In this document: one piece after another, positions 17,443-25,248 of the stretch
Layout of the letters: the number at the start of each line of letters is the position of its first letter
Position numbering within the stretch: position 1 is the first letter of the stretch
Position numbers and translations under genes: made by a program
The notes under the pieces: model-generated
What the model was told of the DNA's origin: nothing
Databases searched by the model: none
The model's input: the letters and a program-made list of their open reading frames with translations, nothing else
Source of the DNA: an uncultured SAR86 cluster bacterium
GTDB taxonomy: Bacteria; Pseudomonadota; Gammaproteobacteria; Magnimaribacterales; Magnimaribacteraceae
Length of the DNA stretch: 64,000 nt
Reading direction: 5' to 3'
NCBI GenBank assembly: GCA_937773605.1
Contig: CALJVP010000003.1
Coordinates: forward strand, 1-64,000

Positions 17443-17700
17443 ATGATTGAAAATTTTTTACAATACGGACAATGGGTGATTTTATTTCTTAGTATCATGA
17501 GTTTATATTTAGTTAGCTCAGTAAAACATGAAACGAGATTAAACGGCTATATCCTAACTGGTGTTAGTAGGTTTTCTGGAGCAGCAGTCTTTATTTTTGT
17601 TGATTTATACGCCTTTGTTATAGCTAACTTAATACAGACTTTTATTGCTTTTAGAGGGTATTACAATAATAAAAAAGCTGGAGAGGAATATAAAAATTGA
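17443..17700 (+). CDS. Small three-helix membrane protein (CBU_0592/YgjV-like)
   Basis: 85 residues, nearly all hydrophobic: helices at about 8-27, 34-52 and 53-72 with a short polar C-terminus ending in Lys and Glu. The N-terminal Q-Y-G-Q-W pattern and central G-Y-I-L-T-G segment suggest the CBU_0592-like domain, but this is a weak call. The ribosome site AGGAGA precedes ATG by eight bases. Lying between a dioxygenase and an aminotransferase gene, it may be part of a transport or membrane-association step, which is inference only. Confidence 0.7.
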   Translation: MIENFLQYGQWVILFLSIMSLYLVSSVKHETRLNGYILTGVSRFSGAAVFIFVDLYAFVIANLIQTFIAFRGYYNNKKAGEEYKN

Positions 17701-17756
17701 TACAAAAAGTTTTTTAATTTATTGTTGTTTAAACAATTTTAACTAGAGGAAAGGTA

Positions 17757-19130
17757 ATGAAAGTCAGTAATAAACATGTGGAGCAGGAGATGGGAAAAAA
17801 TTCGAGTGCTGTACGAGCTAAACTTATTAATAGAACCTCAAAATGTGAAGAAGTGGCTCGTCGAGGGCAAGTTGCTCTAGCTCAGGAAGTCGTTCAAACC
17901 GTAGATCTCCCTCATCCAATTTACATTGATTCGGCAGATGGTCCTTACTTAAATGATCTTGATGGAAATCGTTATATTGATCTCACGGGAGGTTTTGGAC
18001 CCAACGTATTGGGCAATAAACCTGAAGCGGTAGAAAAGGCTCTTGCTTCTCAAATTAAAAAAGGTTGGCATTACGGCATTCCTGGAGATGGACAGGCGGA
18101 TTTAGCAGAATTGATAAAAGAATCTTCTCCAGCGGTAGATGAAGTCATGTTCTGTAATTCCGGCAGCGAGGCTACTATGTTCGCTTTTAGGGCTGCTCGA
18201 GCTTTTACTGGTAAAAGAGTTGTCGCCTTATTCGATGGTTCATACCATGGTATTCATGACTACGCATTAGTAAGAGCTGATTTGAAGAGTGAACGTTCGA
18301 ATCCGTCCAGCATTACGCTTGGGGCAGGTATTCCTGAAGAAGTTTCACGTGATCTTATGTTGATGCTTCCATATCGTGATAAAAATGCATACGATTTGAT
18401 TCGAAAGTATAAGGATGATCTGGCTTTAGTCGTCATTGAACCAGTTCAAAGCTCCAATCCTAGACTGGATAATCAAGACTTTTTAAATGGTCTAAGGGAT
18501 GTTTGTACCGAGTGTGAAGTTCTATTAATGTTTGATGAAGTTATTACTGGGTTTCGCATAGAATACGGAGGTTGTCAGGAGTATTACAATATTAATCCGG
18601 ATCTTATAACTTACGGTAAAGCCGTAGGAGGCGGTCTACCAATCGGAGTTGTTGCAGGGTCTAAACGTGTGATGAATACTTTCTCTGGAGCTGAAGATAC
18701 TCCAGCGATCTTTGCAGGAGGAACTTTTAGCGGTAATCCTCTCACAATGGCAGCAGGCTTTGGTGCATTGGAGTATCTCAAGGAAAATAAGGATGAGATT
18801 TACCCCTATTTACACTCTCAAGGGAATCGAATAGCTAAGGAAATAAATGAATTTTGTCGATCAAGTAATATCCCAGTTCAGATGATGAATGCAGGCTCTA
18901 TGTTGCACCTAATTTTTGGTGGGGAAACCATTGATTCATCTCGTGATATCGATCACAGTCAATACAAATTAGAAAAAGAATTTTATCTTCATTTGTTAGG
19001 TCATAACGTAATCGTGCCTGGAATTCATCTTGCTTTTATTTCATTTGCACATAAGCCCGAAGTGATCGATGAAGTCATAGAAGCATTTAAGAGAACCTTT
19101 GAAGATCTCAGGGAAGATGGGCATATATAG
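17757..19130 (+). CDS. Class III PLP aminotransferase (glutamate-1-semialdehyde aminomutase-like)
   Basis: 457 residues. PLP-binding Lys288 lies in Y-G-K-A-V-G-G-G-L-P-I-G, Asp260 in L-M-F-D-E-V-I-T-G-F-R and the phosphate-binding N-S-G-S-E-A-T at 134-140. The order and spacing fit class III enzymes, closest in motif to the HemL-like group. It is unlikely to be the haem-pathway HemL itself, because it sits in a peripheral cluster and carries a 40-residue N-terminal extension. It may transaminate an omega-amino or beta-amino substrate produced by the neighbouring dioxygenase or SDR (inference). Confidence 0.88.
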   Translation: MKVSNKHVEQEMGKNSSAVRAKLINRTSKCEEVARRGQVALAQEVVQTVDLPHPIYIDSADGPYLNDLDGNRYIDLTGGFGPNVLGNKPEAVEKALASQIKKGWHYGIPGDGQADLAELIKESSPAVDEVMFCNSGSEATMFAFRAARAFTGKRVVALFDGSYHGIHDYALVRADLKSERSNPSSITLGAGIPEEVSRDLMLMLPYRDKNAYDLIRKYKDDLALVVIEPVQSSNPRLDNQDFLNGLRDVCTECEVLLMFDEVITGFRIEYGGCQEYYNINPDLITYGKAVGGGLPIGVVAGSKRVMNTFSGAEDTPAIFAGGTFSGNPLTMAAGFGALEYLKENKDEIYPYLHSQGNRIAKEINEFCRSSNIPVQMMNAGSMLHLIFGGETIDSSRDIDHSQYKLEKEFYLHLLGHNVIVPGIHLAFISFAHKPEVIDEVIEAFKRTFEDLREDGHI

Positions 19131-19182
19131 CAATAAGATGCATGTAACAGTTTTTTAATTCCATATTTTAAGGAGGATAATT

Positions 19183-19998
19183 TTGACTGATAAAAAAAAT
19201 TTACAAAGTCCGGAGTTTATTTCACTTGCTGATGCAGCAGAAATGAAGAATGGAACCAGGGTAACTTTTGTACCCGGTGTGCAAGCTTTATACGCGGAAG
19301 CGCTTAAAAACATATGTTACGTAAAAAAAATACCTATTATCAGAGTTTTACATCCGCTTATGGGAATCGATAAGGAGACCGGCGAGGACCGGCAAGCGCA
19401 ACTGTTTGATCTAACGTGTCAGACAAGTTTGCCAACAATGCTTCATGATGAAGAAAGACCAAGAAATGTCTGGATTGAGCAACTTGCTTTGGCGGAAGAA
19501 ATTGGTGATGTGGGAAGTCCAAGTTTAATCCCTGATAAGTTTGAACTGAGAGTTGAGATGTTCGGTCTCTGTGCCGTTGTTTTGGCTGAGGATGGTCTCG
19601 TTTGGAATATACGAATTCTTAATGACAGTCCTTTAGGTCGAAAGTATGGATACAGCGAGGAGGCTAGCTCAACCGCTCCAGCTAAGATTGCTGAGGTGAT
19701 AGGATTGATAGATGGTCGTCTCGAAGCACAGGAAAAGCTTGGCTCGCGTTATCTTGTGGGTGATTCGCTCACTGCTGTTGATATATATTGGGCTACTTTG
19801 AGTATGAGTGCGCTTCCAGTTCCGCCTGAAATTATGCCTAAGACTCAGCAAAATCAAGGCATGTTAATGTGGTTTGAAGGCAATTCTAAAATGCCAGAGA
19901 TTGCTGAGGCTCTCACACAACGAGTTGAAGATCACCAACGATATATTCTAACGACTTATTGCGAGACTCCCGCCGTATTGGGAGGCGATCCACTGTAA
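19183..19998 (+). CDS. Glutathione S-transferase-like protein
   Basis: 271 residues, starting at TTG 19183 with a textbook AGGAGG at 19171-19176. No in-frame ATG precedes the thioredoxin-like part. It has an N-terminal thioredoxin-like half and an all-helical C-terminal half with the signature S-R-Y-L-V-G-D-S-L-T-A-V-D-I-Y-W-A (about 187-203) typical of GST N-capping motifs. The usual catalytic Tyr/Ser/Cys region is not obvious, so it may be non-catalytic or act in isomerisation. It follows the aminotransferase gene in the same direction. Confidence 0.75.
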   Translation: MTDKKNLQSPEFISLADAAEMKNGTRVTFVPGVQALYAEALKNICYVKKIPIIRVLHPLMGIDKETGEDRQAQLFDLTCQTSLPTMLHDEERPRNVWIEQLALAEEIGDVGSPSLIPDKFELRVEMFGLCAVVLAEDGLVWNIRILNDSPLGRKYGYSEEASSTAPAKIAEVIGLIDGRLEAQEKLGSRYLVGDSLTAVDIYWATLSMSALPVPPEIMPKTQQNQGMLMWFEGNSKMPEIAEALTQRVEDHQRYILTTYCETPAVLGGDPL

Positions 19999-20023
19999 GC
20001 AATCATTAACCCTAGGAACAAAA

Positions 20024-20452
20024 ATGACGTTTTTATCAAACCTTTCTTCTTTAATGAAACTACCTGCTGGTTGGTGGAAAAAGATAGTTTTATTCGGACT
20101 GGCTGCTTTTTTTATCAACGTAGGCGTAGATCACTTTGTTAATCCAGAATTTTATTTGTCTATTATGCCTCCAGCTTTTCCGTTGCATCTTGAGGCAGTT
20201 TACATAAGCGGATTTTTTGAAGTTCTTGGAGGCGTGGGTGTTTTGATACCTCGTCTGCGTAAAATAGCTGGCTGGGGTTTGGTTGCTCTTTTGGTTGCTG
20301 TTTATCCAGCTAACATTTATATGGCAATTACACCTGAGGCATTTCCAGAAGCCTCAGTCGCACTACTTTATGTGCGTCTTGCATTTCAGTTCTTATTTTT
20401 CTATTGGGCTTTTTCAGTGACTAGACCGGCCTATAATGGTGGAGATAATTGA
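20024..20452 (+). CDS. DoxX-like membrane protein
   Basis: 142 residues with four predicted helices (about 25-43, 62-82, 88-105 and 115-135). The pattern of a small conserved G-x-F-E-V-L-G-G-V-G-V-L-I-P between helices and N-x-G-V-D-H-F after helix one fits the DoxX/DoxD-like family. Members take part in thiosulfate or quinone redox, or in membrane redox stress complexes; the role here is not defined. It starts 25 bases after the GST-like gene and precedes a SOUL haem-binding gene. Confidence 0.82.
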   Translation: MTFLSNLSSLMKLPAGWWKKIVLFGLAAFFINVGVDHFVNPEFYLSIMPPAFPLHLEAVYISGFFEVLGGVGVLIPRLRKIAGWGLVALLVAVYPANIYMAITPEAFPEASVALLYVRLAFQFLFFYWAFSVTRPAYNGGDN

Positions 20453-20495
20453 TATTAAGTCACGCGAAAGCTAATAAATTAAGGGGCATTAATAC

Positions 20496-21068
20496 ATGAA
20501 AGAGATTTTTAATTTATTCAATAAAACTTTCTTAGCAATAGCATTGTTAGTTTTGACGACTACCGCTTATGCTTATGAAGAGCCGGAATATAAAATTGTC
20601 TTTGAATCAGATCAGTTTGAAGTTCGTTTTTATGAAGAAAGATTAGTGGTTCAAACAAAATACGCTAATCAAAATGGAGGTTTCAGGAAACTTTTTAATT
20701 ACATTTCGGGTTCGAATAAAGATTCTGAGGAAATTTCCATGACCATCCCAGTAACTCAATCTAATTCTGGAGAGGGCATGGTCATGCAATTCTATCTTCC
20801 CTCCAAGTTTGATAAGTCGAATGCACCTTTGCCTGATGATGGCTCTTTAGAGATCTCTTCTATTGATGCAGGGCATTATGCTGCAATTACATTCTCAGGA
20901 AGATCCACGGAAAAAAACTTTAATAAATATTCAGGAATCCTCAGAAAAGAGTTGGAAAGAGACAATGTCTTAATTATAGGTCCTGCCATCAAAGCAACTT
21001 ATAACGGTCCTTTTACACTTCCCCGTTTCAGAAGAAATGAAAGTATGTTCCTTGTTGATTGGAAATAA
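20496..21068 (+). CDS. SOUL family haem-binding protein, exported
   Basis: 190 residues. An N-terminal signal peptide of about 26 residues ends in T-A-Y-A, followed by a SOUL domain starting E-P-E-Y-K-I-V and continuing F-E-V-R-F-Y. The conserved I-S-M-T-I-P-V-T segment at about 85-92 and the C-terminal P-F-T-L-P-R-F-R-R-N-E motif are diagnostic of PF04832. SOUL proteins bind haem or tetrapyrrole; the periplasmic role here is unknown. It ends two bases before the methyltransferase start, suggesting coupling. Confidence 0.9.
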   Translation: MKEIFNLFNKTFLAIALLVLTTTAYAYEEPEYKIVFESDQFEVRFYEERLVVQTKYANQNGGFRKLFNYISGSNKDSEEISMTIPVTQSNSGEGMVMQFYLPSKFDKSNAPLPDDGSLEISSIDAGHYAAITFSGRSTEKNFNKYSGILRKELERDNVLIIGPAIKATYNGPFTLPRFRRNESMFLVDWK

Positions 21069-21070
21069 GC

Positions 21071-21688
21071 ATGCGAAAAGCAACAGATGTTTTTGGTGAA
21101 TGGGCTGAAAAGGGTAAAGACATTGGCATGGAAAAAGGCCATTCAACTGCGGTCGATGAAATGGTTACTTTTGCATTAAAAGAACGAAAAAAAATAGGAA
21201 AAAATTTTAGTTTTTTAGATTTAGGTTGCGGTAATGGATGGGTGGTTAGAGATGTTTCAAACGATTCATTGTGTAATCGAGCCGTGGGCATTGATGGAGC
21301 CAAGCAGATGATTGCTAATGCCAAATCAAGAGGAGGTGTGGCGGAATACATTTTTGCTAATATCAATTCTTTTAGTTCTCCAAAAAAATACGACGTAATT
21401 CACTCAATGGAAGTGTTGTACTATTTAGAAGATCCTTCAAACATCATAAAAAAGATTTCAGACTCTTGGCTAAATGATGGCGGTAGATTGATTGTGGGAT
21501 TGGACCACTATTATGAGAATAAAGATTCCCATTCCTGGGAAGAGGACGTCGGTACCCCAATGCTTATGCTTAAAGCAAAAGAGTGGGTTCGTATTTTTGA
21601 GATGGCTGGATTAGAAGAGGTTGAAAGCTGGCATGCAAACAAACGTGCAGATTGGGCAGGTACTTTAGTCATTACGGGAAAAAAATAA
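21071..21688 (+). CDS. Class I SAM-dependent methyltransferase
   Basis: 205 residues from ATG 21071, two bases after the SOUL stop codon; an earlier in-frame start overlaps that gene and lacks support. The SAM-binding motif is L-D-L-G-C-G-N-G at 49-56, followed by G-I-D-G-A (motif II) and the H-S-M-E-V-L-Y-Y-L motif (about 110-118). Small-molecule methyltransferases of the Methyltransf_11/25 group have this form. Substrate unknown. A hairpin at 21713-21746 after it may end this transcription unit. Confidence 0.88.
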   Translation: MRKATDVFGEWAEKGKDIGMEKGHSTAVDEMVTFALKERKKIGKNFSFLDLGCGNGWVVRDVSNDSLCNRAVGIDGAKQMIANAKSRGGVAEYIFANINSFSSPKKYDVIHSMEVLYYLEDPSNIIKKISDSWLNDGGRLIVGLDHYYENKDSHSWEEDVGTPMLMLKAKEWVRIFEMAGLEEVESWHANKRADWAGTLVITGKK

Positions 21689-21712
21689 GTACTTACTAAG
21701 TTCTTGAATCTT

Positions 21713-21746
21713 AGGCACCCTCATATATATTAGGTGTCTTTAATTT
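21713..21746 (+). terminator. Candidate terminator after the methyltransferase gene
   Basis: AGGCACC at 21713-21719 pairs with GGTGTCT at 21733-21739 through six Watson-Crick pairs and one G-U pair, followed by a T-rich tail (TTAATTT). The loop is 13 bases of A/T. Moderate strength. Confidence 0.4.
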
Positions 21747-21759
21747 AGTGAGAATTTTT

Positions 21760-22602
21760 ATGAGTGAGTCTTCAAGTTATGTACCACCAAAGGTTTGGAC
21801 ATGGGACGCCGAGAGTGGCGGAAAGTTTAGTAATATCAATCGACCTATAGCCGGTCCTACGCATGACAAAGATCTCCCTGTGGGCAAACACCCAATGCAA
21901 CTTTATTCTTTAGGAACGCCTAATGGCGTTAAAGTTACCGTTCTTCTGGAGGAGTTGTTGGCTCTAGGCCATGAAGGAGCTGAATACGATGCTTTTCTAA
22001 TTAACATTGGTGATGGAAGTCAGTTTAGTAGTGGATTTGTTGACGTGAATCCTAATTCAAAGATTCCTGCATTGCTAGATACAAGCACCGACCCTTCCAC
22101 TCGAGTATTTGAATCTGGAGCAATCATGCTCTATTTAGCTGAAAAGTTTGGTGAGTATTTACCAGAGGATCCCTCAGAAAAAGCGGAGTGCATGTCTTGG
22201 TTGTTCTGGCAGATGGGAAGTGCGCCTTACCTTGGTGGAGGCTTTGGTCATTTTTACGCTTACGCTCCTGAAAAATTTGAATATCCGATTGATCGATTTG
22301 CCATGGAAGTAAAACGCCAATTGGATGTTCTGGATAGGAATTTATCGTCTAGGCAATATCTGTGTGGTGATACTTACAATATATCGGACATCGCAGTTTA
22401 TTCTTGGTACGGAAATCTGGTTCTTCATAATATTTATGATTCTGCAGAATTCTTGGATGTGGCCAGTTATGAAAATGTAATTCGTTGGGCTAATGAGATT
22501 GAAGAAAGACCGGCTGTCCAAAGAGGCAAAAGAGTCAACAGACCTTGGGGCCCTGAAGAAGAGCAAGTTCCTGAGCGCCATGATGCTAGTGATATTAAAT
22601 AG
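21760..22602 (+). CDS. yghU: YghU-like glutathione S-transferase (disulfide-bond reductase)
   Basis: 280 residues from ATG 21760, chosen over an upstream GTG because the family begins M-S-x-x-x-Y-x-P-x-K-V-W-T-W-D. Close motif-by-motif similarity to E. coli YghU runs from the N-terminus (N-I-N-R-P, G-P-T-H, V-G-K-H-P-x-Q-L-Y-S-L-G-T-P-N-G) to the C-terminal E-R-H-D-A-S-D. YghU-type (nu class) GSTs bind two glutathiones and reduce organic peroxides and disulfides. Cytoplasmic. It is followed by a hairpin and the acetoacetate-decarboxylase-family gene. Confidence 0.93.
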   Translation: MSESSSYVPPKVWTWDAESGGKFSNINRPIAGPTHDKDLPVGKHPMQLYSLGTPNGVKVTVLLEELLALGHEGAEYDAFLINIGDGSQFSSGFVDVNPNSKIPALLDTSTDPSTRVFESGAIMLYLAEKFGEYLPEDPSEKAECMSWLFWQMGSAPYLGGGFGHFYAYAPEKFEYPIDRFAMEVKRQLDVLDRNLSSRQYLCGDTYNISDIAVYSWYGNLVLHNIYDSAEFLDVASYENVIRWANEIEERPAVQRGKRVNRPWGPEEEQVPERHDASDIK

Positions 22603-22622
22603 TCTAAACCGTCTGGTTTAGA
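22603..22622 (+). other. Stem-loop between yghU and the decarboxylase gene
   Basis: TCTAAACC and GGTTTAGA form a perfect 8-base stem with a 4-base loop directly after the yghU stop codon. There is no T run, so it is a poor terminator. It lies about 20 bases before the probable non-ATG start of the next gene and could affect its translation or protect the upstream message. Confidence 0.5.
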
Positions 22623-22640
22623 ATCTAATTTGAGAACTCG

Positions 22641-23537
22641 ATTATTAATAAACATTTAGATAAATGGTTTGAGCAATGGCCTCAAACTGACTCTTATTTA
22701 GCTTCTGACGGACACGTTAATCGTATTCCACTGCGTTTAACGAGCACCAATGTAATTCTCTACGGAAGTGCAAGCTTATCTGAAGTTCTAAAAGAATTTG
22801 AGCACGAAGACCATCATCCCGTTACGGTTGGAGGTGAGGTGCCAGTTCAACTCTGGTGTAATAACTTTGTTGATACTGACTGTGGGCCTGTTGATCAAAT
22901 TAACCCTTACATTGAAATTTGGTATTCATTTCCAGTTACTTCCAAATCATCTACCTTGGACCTTCCTTACGAGAGTCCATTTTCTTATAACGTCAACGCC
23001 CCAGATACCCTTGTCTGGTGTCATCGAGTCCTATGTGGGCCTTCTAAAGATGGCTATGACCTAGGAGCTCTTGCCGCTATTGCTGGTGGTCGAGAAGTAT
23101 GGGGCTTTCCTAAACACCCGGACTTGGCAGATTTAAATTTTGAATACTCAGATAATGAGCACGTTATTTTTGAAGCCTCTCTTCAGGGCAATGACGTCAT
23201 CTCTTTGCAAATTAAACTTCCAGAAAATATTGATGACAATATTATTGTCGAAGTGGATGAGCTAACCCCTCAAGGTGCTTGCATTACGCCAAGACAGAAT
23301 CCAAATAAAGCATCTTTTGTCTCTAAACAGACTCGATACAGTCAGGCCTTTGCAGCAACCATGTGTTTCTCTCCTTGGAACGAAGACACTGATTCTTTGA
23401 CCATCTATGACGATGAAGCTTACTTTGGAGGGTTGTTGAAAAGCTGGAAATTTAAGCCTGCTTTGAAAATGCACTGTTCAGACTTAAAGATAGTTGCATT
23501 TAAGCCTGATGGCTGGGATGTAAGTTTCAAAGGGTAA
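22641..23537 (+). CDS. Acetoacetate decarboxylase family protein, apparent ATT start
   Basis: Family motifs run from about 22650 to the stop at 23537. The catalytic-lysine segment G-R-E-V-W-G-F-P-K-H-P has its Lys codon at 23112-23114, matching the acetoacetate decarboxylase pattern that forms a Schiff base. The coding frame is uninterrupted from the upstream TAA at 22626 and encodes a plausible N-terminus (N-K-H-L-D-K-W-F-E-Q-W), but it contains no ATG, GTG or TTG until GTG 22839. A start there would lose about 65 residues of evident coding sequence. ATT at 22641 or 22644 is the best candidate; a start-region mutation or error is also possible. Substrate uncertain: many family members are not true acetoacetate decarboxylases. 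Confidence 0.75.
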   Translation: MINKHLDKWFEQWPQTDSYLASDGHVNRIPLRLTSTNVILYGSASLSEVLKEFEHEDHHPVTVGGEVPVQLWCNNFVDTDCGPVDQINPYIEIWYSFPVTSKSSTLDLPYESPFSYNVNAPDTLVWCHRVLCGPSKDGYDLGALAAIAGGREVWGFPKHPDLADLNFEYSDNEHVIFEASLQGNDVISLQIKLPENIDDNIIVEVDELTPQGACITPRQNPNKASFVSKQTRYSQAFAATMCFSPWNEDTDSLTIYDDEAYFGGLLKSWKFKPALKMHCSDLKIVAFKPDGWDVSFKG

Positions 23538-23550
23538 TGACTATTTTGAA

Positions 23551-23685
23551 ATGAATATCTTTTATTTAAATAAAGATCCAAAAATAGCTGCTATGGAGCA
23601 CAAGATAAACACTGCGTAAATGATTTTAGAGTACGCACAAATGTTGAGTACAGCTCACAGAGAGCTCGATGGAGAAGAAAAATGA
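23551..23685 (+). pseudogene. Remnant of a small phage-type gene (5' end only)
   Basis: Two short in-frame pieces, 23551-23619 (M-N-I-F-Y-L-N-K-D-P-K-I-A-A-M-E-H then TAA) and 23620-23685 (M-I-L-E-Y-A-Q-M-L-S-T-A-H-R-E-L-D-G then TGA). Read with two small deletions repaired between them, the middle becomes D-K-H-C-V-K-M. The result closely resembles the start of a protein family I recall from marine phage and bacterial genomes (M-N-I-F-x-L-x-x-D-P ... D-K-H-V-V-K-M-I-L-E). Only about 45 residues remain and the rest is absent. The family name is not certain. It directly abuts the serine hydrolase start codon. Confidence 0.55.
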
Positions 23686-24833
23686 CAAAAATAACTACAG
23701 ATAATTGGCTTAGCTCGGCTAACAATGGTTGGAGTTTTCAAAACGTACAATCCTTGTTTCCAACTACAAGAATTAAAAGAGGCTCTAAAGCGCCTTCAAT
23801 TCTGCCAGCAGATCTTCAATCAATAGGATCCATTCAAATAGATGACGTTGAAGGAAACAAACAATCTCTTGATGAAATGCTCTCTTCAACTCAAACCGAT
23901 GCTTTCCTTGTATTAAAAGATGGAAAAATTCTATTTGAAGAATATTTTCATGGAATGGGACCTGATAGTTTGCATTTAATGAATTCAATCACTAAATCTT
24001 TTGTTGGAGTGCTCACAGGAATACTTTCAGAAAAAGGAATTATTGATATTAATGATAAATTGACCCAATACTTGCCAAAGTTTGCTGATACTGGATTCTC
24101 AGATACAACCTTTCAGACTGCTTTAGACATGGCTTCATCAGTAAAGTTTGAAGAAGATTATGCAGAACCTTTATGTGATTTTTGGAATGAAGCTGCTGTG
24201 GTAGGTTGGCGACCTGATCTATCTGAAGGCTCTTCTCATGGATCTTTGCATGATTTTGCTTTATCACTCAAAGAAAAGGAACAAGAAGAGAATGAGGGCT
24301 ATCACTATCGAACAGTCCTAACTAACGTCATAGCTTTGGCAATACAAGAAGCAACCAATCTAAGATTTCAGGATTTACTAGAGGAGCACATTTGGCAGAA
24401 GCTCAGTCCTGAGCAAGATGCCGTGATAGTGGTTGATAAAGAGGGGTTCCCATATGTGGGTGCTGGCATGAACGCATGCGCAAGAGACTTGGCTAGATTT
24501 GGCCAAATGATCTTAGGTGGCGGCGTTTTTCAAGGCCAAAGGATAATTTCAGAATCATGGATTGAATCTACCTGGAAAGGGGATGATGGATATAGAGAGC
24601 GTTTTGCGAAAACAGATCATGGCCTGATGATGCCTGGAGGCCACTATAAAAATCAGATGTGGATACCAAGCTCTGAAATAATGATGTGCATAGGTATTTT
24701 CGGTCAGACGATTCTTGTAAATAAAAGTACAGATGTTGTGGTGGTTAAATTCTCATCCTTTCCTGAACCAGCGAATGAACTCATGTTTGCCAATACATTC
24801 TTATTAACCGAAGCGATTTCCAATTTAGTTTGA
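23682..24833 (+). CDS. Serine hydrolase, beta-lactamase/esterase fold
   Basis: 383 residues, no signal peptide. The S-x-x-K motif is Ser102-Ile-Thr-Lys105 (M-N-S-I-T-K-S), the second catalytic element is a Tyr in Y-H-Y-R-T-V-L-T-N (about residue 208), and M-N-A-C-A-R-D-L-A-R-F-G is the usual helix downstream. It belongs to the PF00144 class C-like group. Without a signal peptide and in this context an esterase or amide hydrolase role is more likely than antibiotic resistance. Its ATG lies at the end of a decayed gene remnant, so its natural promoter and start should be viewed with care. Confidence 0.85.
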   Translation: MTKITTDNWLSSANNGWSFQNVQSLFPTTRIKRGSKAPSILPADLQSIGSIQIDDVEGNKQSLDEMLSSTQTDAFLVLKDGKILFEEYFHGMGPDSLHLMNSITKSFVGVLTGILSEKGIIDINDKLTQYLPKFADTGFSDTTFQTALDMASSVKFEEDYAEPLCDFWNEAAVVGWRPDLSEGSSHGSLHDFALSLKEKEQEENEGYHYRTVLTNVIALAIQEATNLRFQDLLEEHIWQKLSPEQDAVIVVDKEGFPYVGAGMNACARDLARFGQMILGGGVFQGQRIISESWIESTWKGDDGYRERFAKTDHGLMMPGGHYKNQMWIPSSEIMMCIGIFGQTILVNKSTDVVVVKFSSFPEPANELMFANTFLLTEAISNLV

Positions 24834-24879
24834 TCGACCTCCAACTGGTTAGTTAAAAAAAATTTAATCGTTGGAAGAA

Positions 24880-25185
24880 ATGCTTCATATAAGCCTGCAT
24901 CTCGTTGTTCCTCTTGCGGTGGTAGGTCTTTTTTTTAAGAAGGACTGGAAGATAGCTTATTTTATTATGTTGTCTACTATGCTGGTGGATTTAGATCACT
25001 TATTAGCCAATCCAATTTATGACCCTAATCGTTGCAGTATTGGTTTTCACCCTCTGCACCAACCTTGGTTTATAGCCTTCTATTTTATTTTAAGTTTTTA
25101 TCCAAAAACGAGATTCATTGGCGTTGGTTTAGTTATTCACATGGTTTTAGATGCGATAGACTGTTACCCCATAAGCTTTCTGTAA
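24880..25185 (+). CDS. DUF6122-like small membrane protein
   Basis: 101 residues from ATG 24880; a TTG three codons earlier is an alternative start. Three to four hydrophobic helices are interspersed with conserved polar residues: M-L-H-I-S-L-H-L-V-V-P, the metal-binding-looking D-L-D-H-L-L-A, F-H-P-L-H-Q-P-W and a late H-M-V-L-D-A-I-D. This pattern matches the DUF6122 family, related in style to YdjM-like membrane proteins that carry D-x-D-H and H-x-x-x-D motifs. Function unknown. Confidence 0.75.
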   Translation: MLHISLHLVVPLAVVGLFFKKDWKIAYFIMLSTMLVDLDHLLANPIYDPNRCSIGFHPLHQPWFIAFYFILSFYPKTRFIGVGLVIHMVLDAIDCYPISFL

Positions 25186-25248
25186 AGAAATTTTAAATCC
25201 AGATAAGCTGTAGTATAAAGATGAAGTGAATATCATTAAGGAGAAGAA

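Noticed and set aside
17722-17733. TTGTTTAAACAA palindrome as an operator before the aminotransferase gene
   Set aside because: A 12-base AT-rich palindrome is expected by chance in this composition and has no second copy.
17757-19130. HemL of the haem pathway
   Set aside because: The motifs are shared by class III aminotransferases in general; the N-terminal extension and the catabolic neighbours argue for another substrate.
23682-24833. Antibiotic-resistance beta-lactamase
   Set aside because: The S-x-x-K fold is shared by many esterases; there is no signal peptide and no resistance context.
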